Source: Acanthopleura granulata
Taxonomy: Eukaryota > Mollusca > Polyplacophora > Chitonida > Chitonidae
Assembly (NCBI GenBank): GCA_016165875.1
Contig: JABBOT010000003.1
Coordinates: 26,306,983-26,370,982 of the forward strand
Direction: 5' to 3'
Length of the DNA: 64,000 nt
Under the pieces are notes generated by a model. It was not told where the DNA came from, ran no database searches, and was given only the letters and a program-made list of their open reading frames with translations. The first letter of the stretch is position 1; every line of letters begins with the position of its first letter. Shown here piece after piece: positions 1 to 13,800 of this stretch. The position numbers and the translations under genes are program-made.

Positions 1-1204
1 GCTCCAACTTCATCACAAAGTAACAGAAATGGAATGGTTAAAAAAAGTCACCTGTCCACACACGAGTGAGTAGGCGAAGTTTGTGAGCCCATCAACAAAA
101 TATGGATCACATTTTAATGTTTTATATATATAGATATAGATATATTATATATATGGGTGTGTATAATATGCAATTAATTTACAGAGAATATTGCAATTAC
201 TTTGTTCTTATCTTAGCCTATCACAAAAAAATGTACATCAATGTAGAGCAGAGAAACCTATTCAGAAACAACAGCCAAATGGTGGACAAGATTTTACAAA
301 AAAAGGAAAAATAAATGACAACATCTTTCAGGGGAGATCAGAAACAATATTAAATATAATGCACTGAACCAGGTAAAAGCTTGTTTTCTTTCAGGAATGT
401 TTGGGTTACATTTTCTTACCCTAGACATGGAAATGTTTACCAACACAGAGAGATCTTAATCTGTACTAGTTTCACGACAGCGAAAATCGCAAGCCAGGTT
501 TTCTCTCCATCAAGAATCTTTCATTCAAATTCTCAACCCCCACCCCTGGCTTTGACCAAATATGACTGAACAGCCGGCCCTGGATGTGTACGGCCTCTGC
601 CATATCATCACAAATAAAACTCTAGCACTATTACAACTATATTTCAACCAGAAATTTACTCTAGATGACCAAACAAAAACAAAAAAAAAACTGTGAGTCA
701 ATGCAGCTATAAGATCGAAATGTCAACATTAGCCCATTAAATCAGTGGTCAAACTAACAATCTGAGCCTGTTCTGAAGATATTTCAAGCATATCTGAAAC
801 TACAGTGTGAATGACCGTTCCCAGATGAAGTTGCAGGAAAGATTCATGCAGACTCGGGGACAATTCTCGGCTATTCCACAGACACCATGTGAATCTAGCG
901 GGAGAAACGTCTAACCACGTTCACTTCCAGTCTTGCAGGCAGCTTACTGTTTTTGACACTAACATTATTCATGTTCTCAAGTCGTCGTGTGAAATTAACT
1001 TTGTTTACCTAAAGCCCTACCTAAATTCATCCCTTCGTCAATATCATGCTTTTATTTACCGACCTTGAAAACAAGACAGGAAAGTACGAACATTAAATAT
1101 GTACTGTGCCTGATATTGTATATAGAGACAAAGGCCATTATTATAAGTGTGATTCGACTGTCTGGCCTGAATTATGTAGCCGTAATGTAAAACTGAAAAA
1201 GGAA

Positions 1205-1290
1205 AACAGATACCAGTATCACCATGGCCTTAAAACCCTGAAAAAAACAAAACAGATACCAGTATCACCATGGCCTTAAAACCCTGAAAA
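1205..1290. repeat. 46-bp tandem duplication
   Basis: Two nearly identical copies of a 46-bp unit beginning aacagataccagtatcacca (starts 1205 and 1251). The last bases of the second copy vary in the A-run. Confidence 0.9.
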
Positions 1291-2217
1291 ATAAGTTCAG
1301 ATTTGAATTAAATTTCTGCACACACAAAATCAGCATCTTATCACCTGACTTTAACATGCTAATATTTTTTACAGACAAGTTTCTCAGCGACTTACTTAGC
1401 TGTGTTGATTCGGCCCTCAACATATTTCTGCACACTACTTTTCTGGACGCAATCTGGTCATAATACTGGTGAAATCTAGGTAGTTTGTGAAAGACTAGAG
1501 TTTTCTCAGGGACGTACTACATGTGTCTTTAATTCAACATGTTAAGTATTTAATTCAAATTGTACAGCACAAACATTTCCATGTTTATAAATGTGTATAC
1601 TTCAGAGCAAACTGCAACTGTTAAAATGAAGACGAGATAAAAGCGTTCACTTCATTCAGTACATTTCAAAGTTGCAGAAGCAAATTCTGTGGTGGTTATT
1701 TCCTAATAAGCATGGAAGTACACACTGAACTCCATCCAATTATCTTGGCCCTGTTTCGTGACCAAATCACTCCAACTTACATGCAAGATAAAGTTGTCCA
1801 AGAACTGAAAGGAATATTCCTGATACAAAATATTTTTGTTACAAAGAATGCATATTTGGTGAATTTCCAGTGCCACAACTTGGTGATTATGACTGGCAGA
1901 ACAAGGATCTTGCATTTAACAAATTAACACCACTAACAACAAATCTTCAAAATTTACATTCCAATAACACAATAGCATATAAACTCAAGAATGTTGTGAA
2001 AACTGAATGTCGAGAAATTAACCATAACAAATATTTATATCTTAAATAATGACGCTTCAACTGTGCACTTATTCACACATTATGAAATAATTAAGAAAAT
2101 ATCACTGGACAGCAGGACATAAAACAAGCATGTATAAGACTGGTTTGAAGGGGCTAATAGCATCATTAAAACACAATCATTCGGCTATAGTACAAATAAA
2201 TTAAATAAACAATTCGC

Positions 2218-2577
2218 CTGTCGAGCACTGCAGACTTCAATCCACCAGTCCCCTAACGTTTGTACTATACTTAACCTTCCTGACTGATACTGTCGAGCAC
2301 TGCAGACTTCAATCCACCAGTCCCCTAACGTTTGTACTATACTTAACCTTCCTGACTGATACTGTCGAGCACTGCAGGCTTCAATCCACCAGTCCCCTAA
2401 CGTTTGTACTATACTTAACCTTCCTGACTGATACTGTCGAGCACTGCAGGCTTCAATCCACCAGTCCCCTAACGTTTGTACTATACTTAACCTTCCTGAC
2501 TGATACTGTCGAGCACTGCAGGCTTCAATCCACCAGTCCCCTAACGTTTGTACTATACTTAACCTTCCTGACTGATA
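2218..2577. repeat. 72-bp tandem repeat, exactly five copies
   Basis: Units start at 2218, 2290, 2362, 2434 and 2506, each beginning ctgtcgagcactgcag. Copies 1-2 have A and copies 3-5 have G after ctgcag; otherwise I see them as identical, which points to recent expansion or ongoing homogenisation. It lies about 2.1 kb past the tomosyn stop. Confidence 0.97.
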
Positions 2578-2940
2578 CTGCTGCTATACGTAGACATTGA
2601 AAATATTGCACAAAACCAGTCACCTCCCTACATCCTTTGTACCAACTCATAACACAAACACCTTAGGGATTGCTACATAAACATGTTATTATCACACAGG
2701 GGCAGCTGGGGAGGGGATAGTTGCAAGACAAGGGCAGAGAACTCAAATCAAATCTATACAAATTATGCAAGTAGCAGAAGTAACAACTCTGTACACCACA
2801 TAAAGAGGAATGGGACACTGGGCACTTAGCTCTAGGCTAACACAGTTCTGGTCCCCCCCACCCACCCCCCCATCAACACTGTAACAAATCATCAGGTATT
2901 AACAGCTAATATACAATTTACATGTATGTATATTTATATT

Positions 2941-2968
2941 TATGTATGTATGTATGTATGTAGGTATG
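2941..2968. repeat. (TATG)n microsatellite
   Basis: About six TATG units plus one TAGG variant, preceded by a TATTTATATT stretch. Confidence 0.9.
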
Positions 2969-4700
2969 CCATCATCCTCCACCTGTTAAAAGAGGCATAC
3001 AACCAAAAGCTCTATACTGTACATATCATCAAATTTGTAAATAAAAAGAATGGGTGCATTATTGTAACACTGTGACAAGCTATACCCTATACGTATGTAC
3101 AGACGAAAGGGGATAAAATTGAGTAAACCCTTAAACATTGTACACATCTCAACAGATTAGTTTACAAGGAGCAGTCATTGTTATAATATATACACAGTGT
3201 GTCAACAAGTGTAGTACCATGTCCACCTCTCTAGCATAGCCACAAATCAACTTGGAAGTCATTCATGTCATCTCACATGACAGTCTAGCCCAGAACTGCT
3301 TAGGTCAACTTGGAATAGCAAAACTTCCGAGTTTCAATTATAGCCATTTTTTTTCAACCAAGCTGGACTAGAAGGAGTTATGAAGTAGGTTATCTTGTAC
3401 AGATTAAACCCACATAAAACCATGTACTGCAGTGAGAACTGTATAGTCCATCAGTTACAAATGACTTCATGTCAAAGTAGCAAGTTCCTTAGGTTAATAA
3501 CTCCTATTCCTGACTCTAATGAAACAAAGTTAAGAAATGCCCCAATTAATAAACTGGCTCACCATTTCTTGACCGCAGCTAGCCAATGGTACATGGAACT
3601 GTCTATAAAACAAGATAAAGTGCAACTGAAATATATTCCTGAATTGTTGCGTGACCTGGGCCCTGTGATACTACTTCAGTTTCTTAAAATATTAAACGCA
3701 AGCTTCAAGCTAGGCATAAATTGTTCTTCCATTGTAGCTAATCTAAAATAAAAGGTGCCATCAAATAATTCCCTGATATTAGCTCAGTCATAAATAGTTG
3801 TAGGAGATATAAAACATGTGGTAACTCCATATGGTAACTGCCCCAGTCTCATTATCACACAAAATGAAGTAACAATAGACTATAAATAAATAATTATATA
3901 CAGGCTGTTAAAATTTGTTAAAAGCCTTCCACAATATTATCTGAAATGTTAACATTTAACCGAAGGTAAAAACCGCCAAGTAGAAATAGACATATTAATT
4001 ACTATAACTACATTACAGCGCCCTGACTCAAAAGTAACACATATTGAATGTCTAATGGAAGTTCACTGTTGTTTAAACATGCCAGAGGTCAAAGCTTAAA
4101 TTCTGCATGACCCATAATTTAGTAATATGGGCTTTGATATTATGTTATTTAATCTCTATAAAACAGCAGTACTACAGCATATTTTGCACAATATTTTATA
4201 AACAGAATCTTAACAATAAAATTCTGCCAATAGACATTATGAGTTTGTAAGAAAAATGCAGATGCAGTTGCGCTTTCAGTAGGGAGCATTTAGAAAACCA
4301 ATGCCTCATAGATTACTCCAAACTTTTAGCCTCATAAAACAACAAAGTCTATCTGGCGATTTCTTCATTTGTTCTGTACTATAATATCAGTGTCTGGGGC
4401 CTGGGCTATCACATGGGAACCATAAATCCCGCAATCTCTTCTCCTCAAATCATGTGCGTGCAAAGTGAGTAGGCGCAGCAAACCCTTGCGTGCTACCACC
4501 TATATCCACACTAAAACCTTCCCTCATCAGTCACATTTTGGGACAGTCCTAACAGTTCAGTAATGCCCCTGGGTAGGTCAGCGTAAATGGCACCTCGATT
4601 GACACAAGTCAACCCCGTGAAGGGTGTCACACTGACTGTAGCAGTCTCCGTGCACCTCGGTATAAGCCTCAGTGTCCAGCAATGGGCATCATGGGCTCCT

Positions 4701-4838
4701 TCAGAACTGGTACCACTTCTTATCCTTGTATTTTTGCATGATTTGGTGAGCCGCGTTATGGAAACTCTCAGCCTGAGCCATCATCTGAGCCGTCTTCTCG
4801 TCCAGTTCGCCTAACTTCTCCCCTCTCTCTGAAAGCGC
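4701..4838 (-). CDS. STXBP5: Tomosyn exon 28 of window: R-SNARE C-half and stop
   Basis: 138 nt, 45 codons plus TGA at 4701-4703. Acceptor GCTGTGACAG precedes GCG-CTT. It encodes ALSERGEKLGELDEKTAQMM, AQAESFHNAAHQIMQKYKDK, KWYQF. The Arg of SERGEKL (codon 4824-4826) aligns with the zero-layer Arg of VAMP2 (LERDQKL), so the R-SNARE should be functional. The chain ends KWYQF with no membrane anchor, as in all tomosyns. Confidence 0.98.
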   Translation of the reverse strand, partial: ALSERGEKLGELDEKTAQMMAQAESFHNAAHQIMQKYKDKKWYQF

Positions 4839-7800
4839 CTGTCACAGCACACGCAAATACAGGCGTTACATCATTATCTCAGTGTTAGCACACCAGTAGT
4901 GTGACTCTAACCCACTGGTGGCTTGCCTGCAGAATGATTGCTGTGCATTAAGAGTACTATTCAGCTGGTTTGCCACCATATTCTCAGGCCAAAGCAATCA
5001 AATAATTATATGCATTTTCTACAGTGACAAATTAACATTGGAGAGTCTACTGGATTCTTCTTAGGACTTCAAATCACATTTATTTTCTACCAATTTAACA
5101 GTAATGTTCTTGAACATTGTTTGCAATATAACTGCATTCTTGGGCAACTCGTTCTCTTATCATATGTAGTATACGCAATATTATCTCTAAAAAGAGAGAC
5201 ACAATGACTATTATACAAAGCAAAAGGGAACTTCAAACATAAGATCCCAAATCCCCACATGCAAGTAGAGTCAGGTCCTCTATAGTAGTGATGTCAGTGA
5301 TAAGAATATTAGCCTACCTGTCTGGTTCTGGCCACCTCGCCCATGACAGAGCCTGACTGAGCCTGTAGGTGCTGCATCCCTCCTGACCCCGGGATAAGCT
5401 TAGCCAGCCCTTTAGATGCCTTCCCACTCGCCTCGCCAACTACAACAAACAGGCAAGACACATGTAGTAAGCTGTCAGGGGCACACACAAGCATATTGTT
5501 CACGCATACATGTGTGCATGAACTTGGGAGTTTGATCTCTTCATATACTGAAATCAAAGGACTTGTACTGTGACCGCAACTCTTGCTGAACACATGTATC
5601 TAACTATTAAAAAGTTACATTTATTTATTTAATTGTTGTTTAACAACAAACTCAAGAATTACCCAAGTATTACAGTACATCTTCACACACTCCCCTGGCT
5701 TACACAGCTCCTCTCTGCCAGGGTTGTATGCACGTCTAGGTTTTATCGTACAATTTCTTCACATACTGTTAACCCTTTGCTTACACCGTTCTTCTCCGTA
5801 CAGGGTTGTATGCACAATTAAATATTACCATACAATTGCTTCACATACTGCTAACCCATGACTTACACAGCTCTTCTCTGTCCTGGGCTGTATGCACACC
5901 TGAGCATTATCATACAATTGCTTCACATACCGGTAACCCATGACTTACACAGCTCTTCTCTGTCCAGGGTTGACCCTGATGCACCAAAGAAGTTCTTGAA
6001 GAAGCCAAGTTTCGGAGCTTCTGGGGTCTCACAGGGAAGAAACAGGTCTCCCAACATCTCATTCAGACTGTCACTGTGCAAACAAACAAAATGACAAATG
6101 TGACCGTCAGACAGTTTTCTACATATACTATGATAAAGTCACTTGTTACTTGAAGATCACTTGTTTGCATTCTGCACAATTCAGATTACCATGGTGCACG
6201 CACATCAGGTATTCTATCCCACAGCTCTTGCAATATAGAGAGCACTACGACAAAGTTGCACACGTTGACTGAAGATCAGCTGTGCGATTAAGTGCATTTC
6301 TGCATGGTTCAAATTTATACCGTGATGCACCCATATGAAGTATTTTATCCCAGAGCTCTCACAACATGCGCTCACCAAGTGTTACATTCCAGCCATTGCA
6401 ACTGGATGGAACTATGCCAGTTCATGGATCAAAAAAATCAAGTTCCTAACAAATATAATCTTGTTATTTGATGGTGTGGATTGCACATGTATCTTAACCT
6501 TATCTTGAGAAAGCGCAATAAGGCTGACCATATCTTGACAAATCACAGAGAGCAGTTGCAAGAAACAGGCTGGAAGTTAGCCAGCATACTGTGGGTGTGT
6601 CCAGTACAAGGCTTACCTGATATCAGAGGATATAGTCATCTTTTGTACCTCCGTGGGTGAGCAGAGGTACAGGGCATGACCATTGCTACTGAAGCTGAAT
6701 GTCCGGGCCACTCTGAAACAGCCAAGGTGCACGACACAGTATCAATACAGCGTCAGTTATTTTAGTTCCTTGATTGCTGTTTTGCGCCAGGCTGAAGAAT
6801 AATTCATTTATACGACAACGGCCAGGTGGGATTACAGCAGCACGAGGAGGTCAACAACTGGACAAAAAATACAATCAACCTGGACACCAAAGATCCTAAG
6901 TAACCAAACAGGGCCTTCAGGTCCCAATGCAAATCCAAGTACACTGTATAACATGTGTGTTTAGAACAGGGATCTGAGTGAAATGCTTTGTTTCTAAGGA
7001 CACACTACAAGACAACTACAGTTAGACTATTCTTTATAATTATTTATTTCTATCATTGGCCTTATCACCATACTAACGATTTTTTCACTTATGCAATTGC
7101 CACCTGGTGGAGGAAACTAGGCTGGCTTGAGTAAATCAACACCAACTGCCAGACAACTGATAAGCCTCTTTGGCAGCCGAAACAGTAAGAACTGGATTCA
7201 AGCATGACACCACATTGGCCTGGGGCTAATGCTCAGTGCTAACCTGTAGTAAATGAAGGATGTTGATAAGCCCTGAAAAAATTACATGTAGATGAACATA
7301 TGTGAGGTTTGTAAAACAATGGATAAATCACTAAAGGACAACACAAAAACAACTTACCGTAGGTCTGTTAAAGGGAGATAATTTTTATCAAGGAGAAGTT
7401 TAAGGCTTGGTAAACTAAATGCCATCAACCGCCCATTGCCTACGTAGCAGCACAGGCACACGCTGTCTGTGAACAGAACAAGGGTACATGAAACTGTGAT
7501 AATATCCAAACCTGCATCTGATCACACACACAGAACAGATAGACAGACATCTAAAATATACTGTTTATATAAAGAAATGGTCCGGTGATTAAGCCTTTCA
7601 GCTTTACGACTGTTGTTTGCTGATATGCCACAAAATGACATATTATGCTGTCCGTGCCAACACTGTGACAACATTTCAGCTAAATTTCCAAACTTGGTGA
7701 GACACCTGCCAGACTATAACACCACATCATAACTATTTCTAAGGTGTATCAGGCAAACTGTAAAGAAAACACAGTTCTAATTTTGGCAACATTCCATTAA

Positions 7801-10800
7801 CTTTTTGGCATGTGTAGAGTTACTTTTGGGAACTCAACTGGTAGGTATAGAGGATTGGACATATATTTTACAAAGTTTCAGTCCAGTTTCTCGCATCATT
7901 TTTCAGTAAATGCAGACTCTGCCCATTTCTTACAAACTGCCAGTTCAAACATTTCAGGAGAGTTACCCTTAAAGTACACATATTAGCATATAAATATTAC
8001 AGTTCATGTACCTCGTATTCCAACAACTTCAGCTCTGACGACGAAAGAGGTATCTGTCACTTTGACTTTGTAAGCACAGGTTTGGGAAGGTAAAGACATC
8101 ACCTATGGAGGACAAAACATTCAAATCCTTAGATTTATTTAATAGTCACTGGAGATTTATACACAATATAAAATAATACTTTCCTTTCAAAATGACTGTC
8201 AGAAAACAAAACGAAACCACTGCAGCACCTTAATAGTCTGTATCTTTACTATTTCTTATCAGATATACCAACCATTGCTACACTAATGGGTATCAGTTGA
8301 AACAGATTTATAACGTACCACTCTTCCTACAGGGCTCCCCTACAAGCTTTGTACATCAACTTACCCGTGCTTGTTTTTCTGACACTATAATTGCAAACTG
8401 CCTATCCAGGACATCCGTTGAGGGAGATGGGGAAATCTTCGGTTTACTACACACACTCTGTTGTCCTGAAATTACGAACAGCAACACTGTAATCACACCG
8501 TTACCATAGAACAAAAAATACACACTCAGTGTCATGTTATCAATTAAACATAACAGGTGCTACTGCCAGTAAATCTCATATGAAGGTAAAAGCTGTCATG
8601 ATTCCACACATATTTTCCAGTATTATGTTACTGTGTCAAAATCTGATTTCTTTTACTAACTTTCAGCAGGGGCTTACAGCACATTTTAACAATTTTTGTA
8701 AAGAAATATGATCATTCTTTTATCAACCTATACTTCCCTCTTAAGTTACACTGTTTGGCACAGGAGTATAAAAACATCTTTAAATATAAGATGTTCATAA
8801 AAAGGTTACAAATATCACAGCTGTGCAAAAATTGTCCAAATATCACATGACAATCTGCAAATCTGTACGTATAGAAAGACAGGTGCTCCTAACACACTTC
8901 ATGGCCAACCATGAGGCTCCTATGTTGTGATTTATTTCTAGCAGTCTAACATGATATGCGGGAAGTGATCAAGATGGATAAGGTGTGAGTAGCAACATGA
9001 AATAGAAATCACACTAGCGTACAGCTATAATCCTCAAGGTACATTTAGATTTGTAAAGAGGTGCAAAATATGACTCCAATACATAAATACACAGTTTTTG
9101 TAACAGTAAATGAAGAAAGTGACTTTAAATGACTGGTGTTCTGGTGCTGTCACATACATTCAAGGCAATATCTAGAGCCATTTTAGTTCTGTAAAATGTT
9201 TGGAGTCTTCAAGTAATCAACCTGTAGTTTCTTTCAGTCTTAAAAGTTCTTAGAAAGCATCACTTTGATTTTCACTGTATGAAAAAAAATCCTTTACACA
9301 AGATTGGAAACTTTGATTAGAACCCTCTAGGTTTTTCTGAATGTGGCCCTGATACATTATACATAACGGTAATCACAGACTGAATGACTGTCTATTATAA
9401 GAGCAATGCTCACACACATGTAAAGATTATTCTGCTTATTGCAGTCAAACATATTTTTAAATCTAGCTCCTATTAGCATTAAAGATGAAACTGTGTTTTC
9501 CCAAAGAATCCATTGAATAGATTAACATAAAGCTACATTCCACTCACAAGGAAAAGTGCTCTTGTTGCTTACATGTCCATGTATAATGATGATTTCATGC
9601 AAAATGTTGACATTAAAGCGGGCGTATAAAAATTACTTGTTCAAAAGGTGACACAAACATGCACATTTTAAGTCTAAAAATAAAATAATTCATTCACTGC
9701 CAAAAAAGTCTGCAAACAGGAATCAGACAGATTTTTTTCCAATGATAAAAATTAAAGAAAACAAGAAATGCACTTATAATCGTCAAACGAGTTAAAGCAC
9801 ACAATCAAGTTTGCAAGTATATTTTTTCTACTAAGGAACTGTGTTTTCAGTCAAATAGAAGCTGCTCCTAAAGAATCAAATGTCAACAGGATGGGGAGGT
9901 CCGTAAAACTGGTATGAATGTGTAGTCCTGCCAACATTTGAATACGAATGTACTTACTATTAATGAATGCAAACACAGTTGAACCTCCGATTCCACAATA
10001 CCATATTACCACCTACAGTCTTCATACAAATACATGAATATTGTTTACTGATAATTTAAAACCCATTATTCTTCATTATCATGGGTATTACAACAGTTTA
10101 ACTTCATTAAATTTGATCATTATCTACCCTAATGCTACATATCTAATACCTTTATAAAGGAAACATCGTATTAACCATCATCTGATGACGATGATCTGAT
10201 GGCATAACTACGGCCAAAATATCGAGTCACAATATAAAAGCTATCGGTTTCTGTGTAACACTGCTTGTGTACAACAACTGTATTTGAGTAGGAAACAAAT
10301 GACATCAAAATACACTGTACAAGAAGAAAAATTACCACTGTATTAGTCTCCACTGAAGTCAAGGAGACCGTACTAAAGAAGACTGGCAAGAAATCGATCA
10401 GCATAAAACCAAAGAAATTTAAGCTATTATTTTAGAATCGCACAAATTATTACCTTTTTTAAAACATCAGCCTCGCTGGTGCACTCATTAACACGCATTA
10501 TATTGTACCCATTACATTCAAAACCAGTAAAAAGTTTGTAAAATGTATAATGCTGGTCGCTTTATAAGTTTCAGCAAACTTTAGAATCATTTCAGTAGTG
10601 ACTATAAATGGTACAGATGTGAGTCTGATATTCCCTGAAAGGCAAAAATGTGAGCTATTTTGATTTAATTACGGAAATGAGCTTTTTTTGGCCAAAAAAT
10701 CACCAGCATAGCCTCTTTAACATCTGTATGAATCTAACTATGCAAAACAAGAATATCAAAGTTTAACACAAAAACTGCAGACACATGGAAGTGTAATAAA

Positions 10801-13800
10801 AAAATGTCTACCTACAGAGTGCAGTGAACGTCCAACACTGAGAAATTGTCAATAAGGCATTTGAACTTACTAATGATCTCTAACTTACGACTTGACTTGT
10901 CCTTATCTTTCTTCTCATCTTTGGATGGTTCCCTGTGGATGTCCTTCCACTGGTCAGTCATAGTGGGAATCAGCACCCCATTACAGTCCAAAAAGGACAT
11001 GGTCAGTATGGAGCCCTTCAGGCGAAAGATTGTACCTGGCGAAGACAGAGAAAGGGTGAGAGGTGAAAGCGGGACAATGAGTGTTAGACAATGGAATTCA
11101 CATTGGACTTACACGGTAAATATCCTCAAATCTCACCTATGACTTAAGTTGTACATTTTGCCAAAATCTGATAACTTCTACCCTACTGGCAAGATGTAAG
11201 TTTCAGCACAAAAAGTAATGTGTTATGAAATTTCATACTATTTCATAAAAAGTACTTTGTGAAAATTGGTAAAAAAAAAAAAAAAAAAATCAATGTAAAT
11301 GAAGTTTTCACATCTTTATCTCATTACCTTGACTTGACATCCCTGAAGACTTACCACTAGGGGAGACAATCACTGGTTGTGTCAGTCTTTGTTCACCAGG
11401 TGGTGGAAGGTTCAAAACAATGACTAGAACTGACCCCAAACTGGTGCCTACCCACAAACATGGTGCTGTGAAATTATCTAAAAAATCATCAGAAAATATT
11501 ACATAATAATGATTATTAAATAAAGAGCAAATGAATTGTATGTGACAATAATATGCACTACTCTCTCATTTCAAACAGTGACGTAATGTCATATTCATGT
11601 GAAGTGATGTCATGTTCATGTGAAGTGATGTCATGTTCATGTCATTGGAAACCATAGTCTGTACTCAAGAATGTTTCTCTACAGCCCTCTACAAAAGGAA
11701 GCAAATCTTGCAACTCCTCATACAAAAATGCTCTCCACCTTCTTGACCAACAATACCAGCTATGGTCCTTCATGCCCACTCGTCAGAAATCACTGGTACA
11801 TGTATGGTTATTCATGTAAGTAGACAACACTGATGTTTTATGAGTTGCAGGATTTGTTTCACCTTGTTGAGGACCGGAGAACCCCCTGCTGAAAGACAGA
11901 TCAATGGTTATCTCTAAATGGTGAACTTCTACCTCTGTTAAGCAACACCTTAATTTTTGTAGTTTTTACCTGTATGTATAACACACAAACTCTTAATTAA
12001 GAATTAATTAATTAAGTAATTATGAACATTATTTCAATAATTACAGGTGTAAAAATGCTGGAATTACAGTAAAGACAGTACCAGTTTTCCTGGTATAAGA
12101 GTCGGCAAACACCAGGCATTGAATGGCTTCCTTTGTGACGTTCTCCAGGCTTGACATGCTCGAGCTTCTTGACCGAGAAAATGAAGAGCCATCTGTCTTA
12201 TCTGATACAGCAAACAACCACAACAACATTGGTTAATCAAAGAAATAATATACAGTAAATACTGCAACATTTTCTTTTTAGAATGTATTTCTTCTTTGTA
12301 TGACAACTCAATTTTTGAAATTTGAATAATCTACAAAACAAAAATAGACAAAATTAAAAATGTGAAGAAGCGAACTGGAATTGTAGTTTCTTTCCAACAA
12401 AATAAACTGTACAGTACATACAGTATAGCTATAAAAAGTAATCCATGAATGTAAATTAGATAGGTGAAGTAGATGTTCTAACAGGAGAGAAGAAGTTATA
12501 CATAAAGACATGTGCTTGGGGGTGTGGGAGATGTGAGTTATGGGGGTGGAGCTGGGCAAGTTGACAAGAAGTGCTGATGGAAATTCACACAAGGTATCAC
12601 TGACATACATGTACATACAGGTTAATCTGCATATGTTACAATGAGTATAACAACATACAGTTACCAATATTTACTATATGTAATCGTTAGGATTTCTATT
12701 TAAACAACATACAACATGACATTACTTATATGTAATTCAATACATTTAACATATTCAATACTGTCTTCCGCGAAACAAGAATAAGCACAGGACTTGTAAA
12801 AGATATATGAAATGCTTGATCGGTAGTTTTAGCAAAAAATTTAAAAAATTAACTGTCAATTGTGATAACAGAATTCTTTAGAAATTACAATTACAATTAA
12901 CAATTAATTAAGTAAAAATAATTTACCTTGATGATACTATTTACCTTTACTCAATTTAAATGTATCCTGATAACGTCAACAATGAAGATACAGTTATACA
13001 CTGGTGTGATTATTTTCTAAACTACTCTAAAAATTGTCCACACCTGTCAAGTTAATTAGAGCATGCAAATCTACTGTCACATAAATAACTGAAATCAGGA
13101 GGGTTAATAACTAATATCTACAAATTCATCAACATGAAATTAAGCAAATTTGGTTCAAATCATAAACTGTAAACACTGGAACTCAAATCTGTAGTGAAAC
13201 ATAGAAAGAAAAATATGCGGTTGAACTGCATATTTCTGATGAAATTCGCCTCTTTTCAAGAGAATACTTTTTTTTGGGCCACAAAATTTCTATGAAATAT
13301 TTGAGCATTTGAAGATAATGATTTTGCCAAATGTTTAGTGCAAAAAAATTCATTGATCTCTTTTTTTTTCTTCTGTAATAAGTCCAAATAAGTCCAATAT
13401 ATATCTTCAAAATGGCACAGAATTTTGACATTTGTTCATGGCATTCATTTTGAATAGGAGAAAAGAAAAAGAGTACTATACTTTCACTGGTGAAGATACA
13501 ACATCTGATTTCTATCTACTACCATACATTAGGGGAAGAAAACATCAAAATTAAGATTAAAACAGTTGAAATGAAAGACGGTATATAACTAGTGAACAGC
13601 ATGCATCTGCTTCCTGGAGGACTTGCCAGACAGCCTTTAGGGCCTGTATGCAAGCCCACTGAGAGGCCTACATACCAGGGTTCGCCCCCAGGTGATTAGA
13701 AGGCTGGGGTCCAGTGCGGCAGACTGGGGCCACGGGGGTCACATATTGGAACCTTGGTGAACTAGTCACCAGCAGCACAAATCGGGAGACATAGTCAATC

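Larger units (their letters stand above)
1..4700 (-). other. Probable tomosyn 3' UTR and downstream sequence
   Basis: There is no convincing coding sequence on either strand. On the minus strand the first poly(A)-signal-like hexamer after the stop is ATTAAA at 4148-4153 (about 550 nt downstream), and a canonical AATAAA lies at 1051-1056. Which one is used cannot be seen, so the UTR end is unknown. The stretch contains a 46-bp duplication, a five-copy 72-bp array, a TATG microsatellite and a G-rich motif on the transcript strand. Confidence 0.5.

Noticed and set aside
2218..2577. CRISPR-like array
   Set aside because: Direct repeats are contiguous with no spacers, and the window is plainly eukaryotic.
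2218..2580. The 72-bp repeats as a repeat protein (24-residue unit open on the minus strand, also one plus-strand frame)
   Set aside because: 72 is divisible by three, so any frame open in one unit stays open across the array. Frames are open on both strands, no ATG exists in the minus frame, and a stop flanks it immediately upstream.
3395..3751. 118-residue plus-strand open frame
   Set aside because: Longest plus-strand frame outside exons, but it has no recognisable motif, lies in the 3' region of the tomosyn transcript, and has no splice or promoter context.
8458..8465. Alternative inner acceptor for exon 22 (AG after GACAAC)
   Set aside because: From that site the frame runs into a TAG within a few codons; the outer acceptor restores the conserved reading.
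12308..12667. 119-residue minus-strand frame in the intron between exons 18 and 19
   Set aside because: Cys/Tyr/Leu-rich, low-complexity translation of AT-rich DNA without splice sites in phase with neighbours.
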